Source: Corticium candelabrum
Lineage: Eukaryota > Porifera > Homoscleromorpha > Homosclerophorida > Plakinidae
DNA length: 64,000 bases
Direction: 5' to 3'
NCBI RefSeq assembly: GCF_963422355.1
Contig: NC_085105.1
Span: forward strand, 4,672,651 to 4,736,650
Positions 1 to 9,775 of this stretch are shown in pieces. Position 1 is the stretch's first letter. Each line of letters opens with the position of its first letter. The translations under genes and the position numbers were made by a program. A model generated the notes under the pieces. The model saw only the letters and a program-made list of their open reading frames with translations, had not been told where the DNA came from and did no database searches.

Positions 1-268
1 TCCTGCAGTCTGCATCACTTCAGTCTTATCATGGCGTACCATAAAGGCAACTGAAAATGCATCAAGGCACACAGCATAATTCTAATCCGTGTAATCAAAC
101 ATGTTAATGTTCTTTCATCTGAATCTCTTCTGTTTTAACTATCAGTCTATCTATCAGTTCCTCTCAATAATTTACATGTAATTAAACAATCTCACTCGAA
201 AATCAACCGTACTGTACTGATATATGTATAAAATAACAATTATGTACTACTTGGAACAAATGTTGACA

Positions 269-3184
269 TCATCGAATGCTTTTAGATGCTGCCTGTCGAC
301 CAATTTGCTTAATGCACAACTGCCACAAAATGGGAGCCATAGCCAAGCTAAGTGTTGTAATGCTCAATATAAGCAAGTATGCCTGAAAACAATAACTAGT
401 TCAGAGCATATATACAAACAAGAAAAAGAATAGAAATGATACCTCTCGTGACAGCATCTTGAGTCTTCGTGCTCGACTACTCAGCACAAATGAGAACTCA
501 CTAACTTGTGCCAAGCCAGCTGCTACAACCCAAGCAGCTCTATTCTGTCGACCCATCAGAAAAGACAGAACCCCAAAGCTAACAACCCACTAAGTGCAAC
601 ACACTCCATGACTATTTCATTGCTAAATAAACAGCACATAAATACCTTAAATGTTATCACACAGTATGTCAAAACAAATAGCATTAGCCATTCTTCTTGC
701 AGAAACGTAGGAAATATGTGAAATCCTAATCAAACATTAAATGCCTACAATTACAGAACACCTGAAATAAACTTACTCACCAATAGATGCAAAAAAGACT
801 GCAGAAAACATGTCTTTCACAGGTTCCATCACATTGAAGATCTACACATTAGTTACCAAACATAACCTCAATCGCTGGTTACATGCACTGTCTACCTTCT
901 CACAGAATTCTTTACTTTGTGAACTAACAACAAGGCCAGCAAGAAAGCACCCCAACTCCATACACATGTTTGCCCTGTCAGTGATCTGATCAAAACAACA
1001 CATCTTTCAGTGACAAATTGCATATCTTAATGAAGTTAAACTAACAGCAAGTAAATAAATGCAGGTCAGGTATAGAACACCTTTGAATTTGGAACTATAA
1101 CATATTTGATCCTATAATAAACAACTGATAGGTAATTTGTTAGCACTGTTTCAGGTTTCATGAAGACAGGCTTGTAAGGTCTGTTTATGTCTTGTATGGT
1201 ACAATTCTGCATTAAAGTAGATCCAGTATGTTAGCCAAATGGGCATGTACAAAAACGCAAGAAAGTTGCACATTACACTAGCTGTTCAGTTGTTGTTCAA
1301 TAATTAATTTACTTGCAAACTCAGAAGCTATGCTAATGCTCATATAATCCTATTTAGAACCCGACAAGTTCCACTCATATGTTATGCGCAAAGTGTGGAT
1401 ATGGACAAACCATAGATTTTTAGTTTTTACGGGTAATATGAGAGTTAGAGTTAGGTTTAGGGTTAGCTAGGTTTAGTACTAAATTTAGGGTTACCGGTTA
1501 GGATTAGGGTTATTGTTATGGTTAGGTATAAATGGTTTGTATTGGCGATCCTTGGTTTATACAAGCAATCCATAGATTGTACAAGGGAATCCATGGATTG
1601 TCCAAATCTGCGCTTTGCACACAACATATACTAACATATGTTTCAGTTACAAGTCATGCACAATGCACACATCAAGTTGAATTCATACACTTACCACCAG
1701 TGCCAGCAGACATGACAGCAGTGCAAACAACAAACAGATTTCCCTGTTCTCTAATCTAAATGCCTGCCTACAAATCAAACAGTTGTCTCTTAGCTATATA
1801 TTGGCGCATACATATAGACAGATGTGCACAGTCTCTTACCGTGTAATTGCAATCATTAGCAACTTCGACAAGATGAAAGAGCTGAGTACAAGGCCAACCA
1901 ATGACAACAACGTAAACATTACAGCAGTAGATATAGTATTTTCTGTAGATGGACTGCTTGTGTGAATATCAGAGTCGGTACCAACAACATTTGTAGCAAG
2001 AGATGGAAGAATAGCAATAATGAGAGCTAACTGGGTATCCTGCATGACAAGAAGCCCAACTAAAGTGCTTCCAACCTCCGAGGTATCAGAATTGTGACCT
2101 GATAAATAAAAAGAAACCGTAATACACAATGTGATATGTAAATAACATACTGTGTGTAAGCTAACTAAAAGCCGTCAAACATAAACTGACAGTCTGCCAA
2201 AAGGAATAAACAGAAAAAGAGACAGACAGACAGACAGACAAGTTAGTTTTTTGTTGAACAGGGACATCTATGTCCCTTTACTTTCCTTAATTTGCGTGTT
2301 GTTAGCAGTTGGACAAAGTGAACTGTACTTAGCCTTTGCTTGCTATTGTATCTAACTTCATTTATGAAAATATACTACCATTGACAGACAGACAGACAGA
2401 TGGACAGACAACAGACAGACAGACAGACTGACAAAAGATAATTACTGGAGGAAAAGATTTGCTATTCAATTGCAAGATGCAACGCTAGTGTTCTGTTGAG
2501 AAAAGTTTCGTCTAGTATGCAGACACAAGTGGCTGTTTCTAAATGACTCATAGTCATTTAGAAGACAGGGGATCGTATGATCCCTTTAGTTTAGTTATAA
2601 TAGTTAGTTGTTACAGTTGTTAAAAGGACGCAAGTATTACTATTAGCAATTTGCTATTGTAACATAGGTCATATTTAAAACTATATGATAACAGACAGAC
2701 AGACAGATAAACATAGCAAATATTCTAAAGAGCAGTTACCTGGAGGATACACTCCAGACCATATTACATTAGTTTTCGAGTACTTTAGTGGGTGGAGAGA
2801 AGTACTAATGTTCCTCACTAAATTTTCCAAACTACATGGAGATGAAGAAAGAAGAAACAATCGCTCAGACTTTAAGACTCATTGGACAAGATGCTTGTCA
2901 GTCCAACTTCAGCTTTGCAATGCCTCGGTATTGGCTAGAAAGATAATCAGAGTAACACATGGACAAAAAGCTATCCAGAGTCTAGATGTTGTTCATTTTC
3001 AATTCAGTAAACTAAGTTTTGGTTTGTAGGCTCCATAAAAGAGCTTTTTATTTCTACTTGTTATGTAGTTGTGTAATCGTAGTTGTAGTTGTGACACTTA
3101 CTGCTCATTAACCGTTACTTTTAGTTTCACCTGTATTAGCTTTGATGTATAAAATATATGAAGATTGATGACAGATAGATAGAC

Positions 3185-3244
<60 letters not shown>

Positions 3245-4347
3245 TGATAGACAGTATTAAGTGTAATTTTGAAAGCTTCAGGACAGTCCTGGTCCTGTTG
3301 TATTAGTGTTGCTGTGGACTTTTCTTGGTAGTTGTTCATGGTGTCAATGCTTGCTTTAAATGGAAAATATATGTATTGACAGACAGACCAACAGATGCAT
3401 ATGTGTACATGTATTTGGTGCGTAACTAGTGCGCATTGTAGTTTTTAACAGTTTTCATGTATGTACCAGATGTAATGGGCACATAGATTAGCTATTGCTT
3501 TGGTGCTATAGTTCATTTATGAAAAACATATGTAATGACAAAGACAGATTGTTTATTGATTTTAAACTTCCCTTAAAATACAACAAGTAATCTTCAAAAG
3601 TATACAAATCCACCTCAGTCCATTACTCTGTTCATCACTTCAAACCTAATAAATTAAAAACTGAATACTCATCTCTAAATTTGTCTATCTCTACTTGACA
3701 ATGTGACAAGCAAGATATTTTTGGTAAGATCACTTGGCTGTTACACACATGTCTGTAATAGAACAGAAAGGCGTCGCTTCCAGTCAGTGAGAAATTCAAC
3801 TGCTGTTTGGGTATCTCCAATTCTTGCAGAAACAACTCTGCCGACTCACCTCAGCGACCAAAAGTTCAAAGACTTCAGGGATGATTGTCGGTGTTGAGCC
3901 ACTCAGCAAAACTTCCTGTTGGTATTTTAATATTTTTTCTCCCCTCTCTTCAGTGCTGGATAGCCGATCTACCTGCCCTGATTGTTTTTACAGTATCAAA
4001 ACTCCATGGATGTGCCAAAGAAATATCCAGTTCAATCTTTCCCAGATTCCAAATAAATAACACAACATCTGCATGATTTTGTGACTCTGCATACCTTGTT
4101 TCATGGTTCTTTGTGGTGAAATATTCAATTCACTCCAACATGACAAAATAGTGGTGTGCTCCCAAACCTCTCTACGTTTGCAGGTAAGCAGGTGATAGCT
4201 TTCTTTATCCTAATATCTACATCTTTGCCACACTCACATTGGGCAATCCAATTGCTAATTTGCATTTGCATACCCAACCTCAAATGTGACACTAAGCAAA
4301 ATTCGTTAAGATTCATTGCGTACGTGTGTGACGTCAGAATTGCTTCC

Positions 4348-4380
<33 letters not shown>

Positions 4381-7300
4381 CACAAACAGACAGACAGACA
4401 GACAGACAAACACACAAACAGACAGACTATTTGTTGATCTTGAACTTCAAAAAGTACAGCAAGCAAATCCATATCAGTCCATTACACTGTTCATGTGGTC
4501 AACACATATGTATTGTACTATTATCACTGAAAAAGATAAATAGTATGGGAGAACTGAGTAACAATAGATTTTGTCAGATTTCATGTTGGCTTTCAACAAT
4601 ACCTGTTGATGTCTAGAAGACTATTAGTAGTTCACATATTAGTTTGTAGTCTTATAGGTCTGCTTAGAACCTTAAGATGTTTAGATTTCCACTTTTTGCA
4701 TACAGCTCAATTACAATAAATATTTGTGGGTTACATAGCCATATTTGGAACTCTTATTAATAACTGTCATGTACATTAAAAATCAAACTATGCTGACAAG
4801 AAGACAAGCAAAACTACTAAAACATAAAATCAGAAGACAAAGACACAAACAAACAGACAAGTTTACTATGAAAACAAACAGAAAGACATGACACCATTAC
4901 AAAAATGCAACACACACTAAATGCGCTTCTTCACACCAGAGTTTCCAATTTTGTTTGCAATCAATGAAACAGTCTGCTATTTGGCAAAAAACTGTGTCTT
5001 GCATACAGCACATAACATTTGTTATGTATGAAAGTAGGTGCATTGCCAGACACAGACGTATTAATCACCTGTAGTAATGACATCCAGACAAACACAGTGC
5101 TGCATCAAAGTAAGAAAGAGCAGTTTAAAATAAAGCATATACAAACAGGCAAACATGATATAATCAACATCAGCAACACGTAGCTAATTCAACTCATCTG
5201 CTGTCATAATGCAGAAAGTAGACAGTTATTGTCAGACACAAAAAGCTAGACATACTCTAAATTAACTTATTGGCAGATAGATACAATTCTAAACGAGATA
5301 CTAGTAACTTGACAAACTGTAACACCTTTTGTAGGTAAAATCAAATGGGTACTACTCTGTTGCATAAATTTCACCACAAGAGGTGTACTTGATAGAGACA
5401 AACAAGCAGCAACAAAGGAACTTTGTAATTGATGAATGCCAACGAGGTAGCCAACAATCAGGCCTCCACAAATCATCAGGATCACAATAGCAATACTCCC
5501 TGTTACGGCAATAATCAACACCTGCAAGTACAATCTTGAGAAGTGCTTAGCAGTAAATAGTGTCATTTTGATCACCTTCCTAAGCTTGCCCGGGGAAAAC
5601 TCCAAACCAACAACAAACAACATAAAATAAACTCCAAATTCACCAATTGTTTCAACCTGTACAACAGCCTGCACCAAAACAATACAATAAAATATTTCTG
5701 ACATACAAATGTATTCACGTAGTGGAGAGATGTTTCTACGACAACCATTAATTACTGTCATTGTAACGAAAGCTCTTGAAATGGATAAATTTGCTTTCCT
5801 GCTAATGTAGTTGTGTGCATGCATATGCACATGCATGATCTGTGTGCATGTGTGGCTGTCTAAATGCAAGACTGAGCACCCTCCTTGCACATGTATGTGC
5901 CTGTCTTTACATAACAATATTACAGCAAAACAATAAAACACAGATTGTCAGTATGATTATTGTGCCTAAGACACTCTAATGCAGAACAACAAACCAAAAC
6001 CATCAGCTACTGAATCTCTGCCTAAGATATAATTGATTCAATGGTTCAATGGCACTATAAAGGTATACTAGCTGCAAATACCCAAAAGCCAGTAGTGAGC
6101 TTAATGGATGTTGTTAACATGGGCAATTAGAAAATATGTTTGCTGATGACTGTGCACTGACTGCACGAACATTTGAAGACATACAGTTTATAGTGGAACA
6201 ACTTGACTTCAATAGCATGCAAGCGTTTTGGCCTGCCCATCAATCTAAAGAAGACAGAAGTGCTCTTCAACCAAAACCTCGATCTCCCTTAGTTCCTCCA
6301 CCTATATGGTTGACAATCAACCACTTGTTTATGTGGATACATTCAGTATCTTGGTAGCTCGCTGTCAACTGACGCAACCATTGATGCTGAAATATCTTGT
6401 ACACTCTTCAAGGCAGGCACTGCTTTTGGCAAACAGGAATCAAGATTGAGGAAACGACATGATATCAAATTGCAAAAAAGTCTGTCTACAAGGCAGTTGT
6501 TCTTCCAATCCTCCTATATGAATGCAAGAGTTAGACGCCACTGAAACAGAACATAAATAAACTTGACAGCATCCACATGTGATGCCTTCGTCAAATTTGT
6601 AAAATTCAATAGAAAGACAGAGTTCCAAATACGAAAGTGCTTTCACGATCTGATATGTGTAGCATAGAATTTTACATCATGAAGTCTGGTGGGCTGGGCA
6701 TGTCTGGTGGGCTGGGCATGTAGCATGCATGCCAGATGACAAGATACCGAAGCAGTTGCTGTTTAGAGAGCTCAAACAAGGAAAGCGACGTCAGGAAAGA
6801 CGACTACAATTCAAAGATTCGCTGTAAGACACCTCAAATGCAGTTCGATCAATCCTGATAATGTTGATCATTTCACTGAAGACAGAAGGCTATGGCAAAA
6901 AATTTGAGGATCAAAGAAGGAAATTGCTGGCATAATTTGAGTGATCAAGGATCAGTGCTATTCAAACAAAACGACAGAAGCGTAATAATCATGATGTATC
7001 TACCATTAGAACTCTTCCACCTTTGAGTCAAACTTGCCATACATGTAACAAAGTGTGTCTTTCAAAAGCTAGATTACTATCGCATCAAAGAAGCAAGAGA
7101 CATTTAACCATCATCACTTACTCAGTGGACATATAGTACATATATATTTAAGAAAATGCTCACTGATATGTTTCGTCATAGTTCAAATAATTTTATCAAG
7201 TTATCTCAATACAATGATTGGCACAATCCCTGTGAGGTGTCGGGTCAATAAATACCATACATATGTGCTATTGTCTAATAATTAATATACAACATCCTTA

Positions 7301-9675
7301 TGTAAACCTGCAAAACTATTTACTTAGGGGCCGTCTATATTAAAAGACATTTTACAAAAAAATTTTGTTTGGGAGTGGGGCTAAATAGCCTTTTCATTCT
7401 TTAAATTGGAAGTAAAAAATTGCGTTATGGACAACTTTGACAGGTGCTTGCAAATACTCCTGAAGGAACAATAGTGTACAATGACTGGTTGGAGAAACAC
7501 TCGATAATTGACCACAGACATGACTTCGACATGTACAGGTCATATTTGCAAGGTGGCGGTAAAGCGGTAACTGTCTCTTCTCAGCAGAGAAGGCACTGTC
7601 TCTTGGCCTGCCATATATGTAAGACCCACGAATGATTATGAGAAGATTGTGGAAGCGTTGTAACAGATGGCGGACCTCCAGACAACGGACTCATTGTGCC
7701 AATTAAGGACGGACATCGTATATAGATACCTATCGTCTCTAAGATTCTATATAGGTGACATCACACAGATTGAAAAGTGCAGGTATCGACCGTTTCATTA
7801 TTGGGGTGGGGTAGGGGGTCTGAGTAAAAACAAAGAGTTTTCGTTTTTTGAAAAATGTCGGTAAATACCGACAGCCTTTACTTCTTACCTATTTATTTTG
7901 AATATATATAAAGTTTGAAACATGCTTCATTCTTCTTATTCTACCAAGTTTAAAGGCTAAGTGTATAGCAGAATCAACTAATAGAACAAATACAAATAGT
8001 TTCAAAATAAAGAACTGTATAACATGAAATATTGGCAAGAAATCTACTTTGGAAGATTGGCAAATATTTCAGCAAGCGCCAATATAAATCCGCCATTAGT
8101 TTGGCCACCAGGATAACTTGACGTCATCACCTACGTAGATCAGATATCAAATGGTGAGGTGGCGGTTTACAGGACATTACGCAGATGAGGCCACAGGATG
8201 GTAAGTCCTGCTTGCCGTCTGTTGCGCCTATAGCTGTCTAGCAGGGAGGTTAAACATGAGCATAAGGCTGTGAAGCTTTGATGAAGCAGGAGTCATGCGA
8301 GTCACGCTCTTTGCGCTGACACAGCAATTCTTCTTCAATACATTGGAGACGAGTAAGTTAGGAAAATGTAATGGCCACAAACACAGCTGTCAATCACAAC
8401 CTCCTCCATGAAGTACCCACTTTACTATAATGGGTGGGAAATATCAAGTTGTACATATAGCAATTATCAAACGATGTCCAACCACCAAAATAAAATCCAC
8501 CAATATGCTTTTTCCATCAATTTCTTAGCAAACCGCCAAAATAAATTCCCACCAATGTTTCATCTATTAAACGTGTCTCATATTAGGTTTCCACCATTAG
8601 AACAAATGGCATTACAGTACATGCAACTAGTCCAGTCCTGTTTACAATCCCCAAATGTAATCCTCTCAGCCCTGTCAAGCCGTGCCACATGGTTCCTTGA
8701 CTACTGAGAAGAAACAAGGATAGACAAACAGAGAGATTAGATTGAGTCTACATTATAGTACAGTACCGTAATTGCTCCCAATCCTGAAGGTCCAAACAGC
8801 ACTCCACTGAGAACATATCCAAACATAGTTGGGATGCCAAGCTTCGAGCACAATAGTCCCAACACACAACATGTCAACAGTAAGTAAATAAGATCGTGAA
8901 TAAAATAGTGGTCTTCATGAGGTACAGTACTATCTTTGGCTTTAGTCAATATGTACTGATTGCTTTGAGAATCAACAAGACGAATAACTTCATCATCCTC
9001 TCCTTCATGATGGTCATGATAAGTCTCATTTCCCCGTTGGACTAAGTGCTCTGGAATCTTCACAACTGTCTCCAGTTCCACATCCTTCGACTTTGCTACA
9101 GATTCAAACACATTCTCCTGTAAACTGAGCTCCAGTTTATCCGCAGCTTCAGCTACTTCTGCCAACATCTCATCAAGAAATTTCTCTGCAACGCTTGAGT
9201 GATTCAAATGTTGGTTTTTCAATTTAGCGTTTTTCAATTCAAATCCGTGTTTTTCTGCTTCAAGAATTGCATTGAACCTTTCTTCTTCTTGAACTGCAGC
9301 GGCTTTCAGTGCGTCCAGTCTCCTAGTACTGCTCCGTTTTAACTCGTCCAATGAGCGGAAGTTCCCTTTTAGCGCTGCTCTCAACGCCATCAGCGAACTA
9401 AAGATAGAACTCTCAGACGCGTCCAGTTCATCAGAAAAGATGTTTAGAACAGACAAACGCGTCTTCTTCTCTTCTTCCGATAGTTTGAGACTCTTCTGTA
9501 TCTCTACAACATTCTTTTTAAGTTTCTGCAACACTCCACTCTTCGTCCGTAGGAGAGTGGTCACTTGCTGGCAGGAACTTGCCGTCCAGATGTTGAATGC
9601 TTGGTTTTTCTTTTCTGGCAACGTTGATACAACACAAAAACCAATCAAAAAACATAGCAAAAGAATACTATGCAT
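269..9675 (-). CDS. TMCO3: TMCO3-like cation/proton antiporter, complete, 10 exons
   Basis: Exons, 5' to 3' on the minus strand: 9675-8767, 5668-5576, 5521-5326, 2098-1840, 1755-1695, 985-896, 841-781, 725-646, 589-443, 382-269. All junctions are GT/AG and in phase, giving about 669 residues, close to vertebrate TMCO3. Exon 1 carries a signal peptide ([18 protein letters not shown]), a charged coiled-coil lumenal part (roughly residues 35-190), then the first membrane segments ([26 protein letters not shown]). Later exons hold the CPA2 exchanger core: [59 protein letters not shown] and [20 protein letters not shown]; the protein ends SKSIR. The family is a monovalent cation/H+ exchanger of the secretory pathway; transport here is inferred from homology. 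The two large introns (5669-8766 and 2099-5325) are filled with retroelement debris. Divergent from NUFIP1. Confidence 0.95.
1381..1625. mobile_element. Short inverted-repeat element (MITE-like) with telomere-like TTAGGG core
   Basis: The left end (GTTATGCGCAAAGTGTGGAT) and the reverse complement of the right end (GTTGTGTGCAAAGCGCAGAT) align over roughly 40 bases. Both ends are flanked by ATAT (1377-1380 and 1626-1629), a possible target duplication. The middle (about 1440-1530) is a run of degenerate TTAGGG/GGTTAG units resembling interstitial telomere repeat. It lies in the TMCO3 intron between the exons at 1755-1695 and 985-896. Confidence 0.55.
2244..2435 (+). mobile_element. 5'-truncated LINE 3' end with (ACAG)n tail
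   Basis: A 3' untranslated remnant with a hairpin (GGGACAT/ATGTCCC around 2261-2276), an A/T-rich 3' terminus reading TTATGAAAATATACTACCAT and a (GACA)n tail. It resembles the terminal parts of the copies that follow at 2436, 2709, 3251 and 3391. No coding part is left. Strand is set by the tail. Confidence 0.5.
2436..2708 (+). mobile_element. 5'-truncated LINE 3' end with short (ACAG)n tail
   Basis: Same organisation as its neighbours: a short start resembling the QLQLCNA region (ttgcaagatgcaacgctagt), then a hairpin (GGGGATC/GATCCC near 2569-2585), an A/T-rich end (AAAACTATATGATA) and an (ACAG)n tail at about 2690-2708. It ends where the next copy begins. Confidence 0.5.
2709..3250 (+). 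mobile_element. 5'-truncated LINE with C-terminal coding remnant and (ACAG)n tail
   Basis: The open frame ending at 3029 matches the C-terminal region of a family of animal non-LTR retrotransposons as I recall it: [53 protein letters not shown] and VLARKI. The reverse transcriptase itself is missing. After the stop come a short hairpin (GGCTC/GAGCTT near 3030), about 140 bases of 3' untranslated sequence and a long GACA/GATA array at 3168-3246. The longest copy in the chain. Confidence 0.75.
3251..3390 (+). mobile_element. 5'-truncated LINE 3' end
   Basis: Contains the hairpin AGGAC/GTCCT (about 3281-3297) and the terminal motif GGAAAATATATGTATTGACA followed by two or three GACA units. Only the 3' untranslated part remains. 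Confidence 0.45.
3391..3550 (+). mobile_element. 5'-truncated LINE 3' end
   Basis: Ends with ATTTATGAAAAACATATGTA and a short GACAAAGACAG tail, like the ends of the preceding copies. It carries no coding remnant. The call rests on position in the chain and the terminal motif. Confidence 0.4.
3546..4345 (-). mobile_element. Decayed LINE C-terminal fragment, opposite orientation
   Basis: The minus strand shows broken frames of the same retroelement region as the copy at 2709: [20 protein letters not shown] with a Cys-rich CGKDVDIR part, then [14 protein letters not shown], then a [12 protein letters not shown] stretch, with stops and frameshifts. Its 3' terminal sequence (3546-3632) recurs at 4427-4495, so the end of a second minus-strand copy sits beyond the (ACAG)n array at 4349-4426. 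Both abut (ACAG)n tracts. Confidence 0.6.
4349..4426. repeat. (ACAG)n microsatellite
   Basis: About 78 bases of ACAG/ACAA units. It lies between two minus-strand LINE fragments and is part of the LINE/microsatellite cluster of the large TMCO3 intron. Confidence 0.9.
6136..7130 (+). mobile_element. Decayed non-LTR retrotransposon (RT C-terminal half plus zinc finger)
   Basis: A pseudogene remnant in TMCO3 intron 1. Readable pieces in order: [15 protein letters not shown] (reverse-transcriptase YADD-type motif, about 6136), [15 protein letters not shown] (about 6360), [16 protein letters not shown] and [12 protein letters not shown] (6720-6810), [16 protein letters not shown] (about 6850) and a C2H2 finger [20 protein letters not shown] (about 7031-7090). 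The order and wording match a common animal LINE class with a C-terminal zinc finger. Stops and frameshifts break it throughout. A 19-base tandem duplication (GTCTGGTGGGCTGGGCAT) lies at about 6684-6721. It lies opposite to the host gene. Confidence 0.8.
7131..8766. other. Remainder of TMCO3 intron 1, mostly unrecognised
   Basis: Contains a plus-strand frame at about 7444-7635 ([32 protein letters not shown]) followed after a stop by [14 protein letters not shown]. It looks protein-like but I do not recognise it, and it has no splice partners, so it may be a fragment of an old transposon or retrocopy. The rest shows no convincing coding or repeat signal. Confidence 0.3.
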
Positions 9676-9775
9676 TTTGCAAGTATAGCACGACGACTGT
9701 CTGAGAAATCATCCAAAATGTCAGTAAAATACATCCGGGGTCTGAAACTCGATCCGGGGTTCTGGCAGGGACTGC
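9676..9775. promoter_or_regulatory. Shared bidirectional promoter interval between TMCO3 and NUFIP1
   Basis: Only 100 bases separate the two divergent start codons, so the 5' untranslated regions and both promoters must lie here or overlap the coding starts. No TATA box is obvious. This is inference from gene spacing; the NUFIP1 start is less certain than the TMCO3 start. Confidence 0.5.

Noticed and set aside
1440-1530. True telomere or chromosome end
   Set aside because: The TTAGGG-like units are degenerate, short, and enclosed by inverted repeats inside a gene intron.
5267-5941. Single 224-codon minus-strand frame
   Set aside because: Only two stretches (5668-5576 and 5521-5326) are TMCO3 exons; the rest is intron sequence that happens to lack stops.
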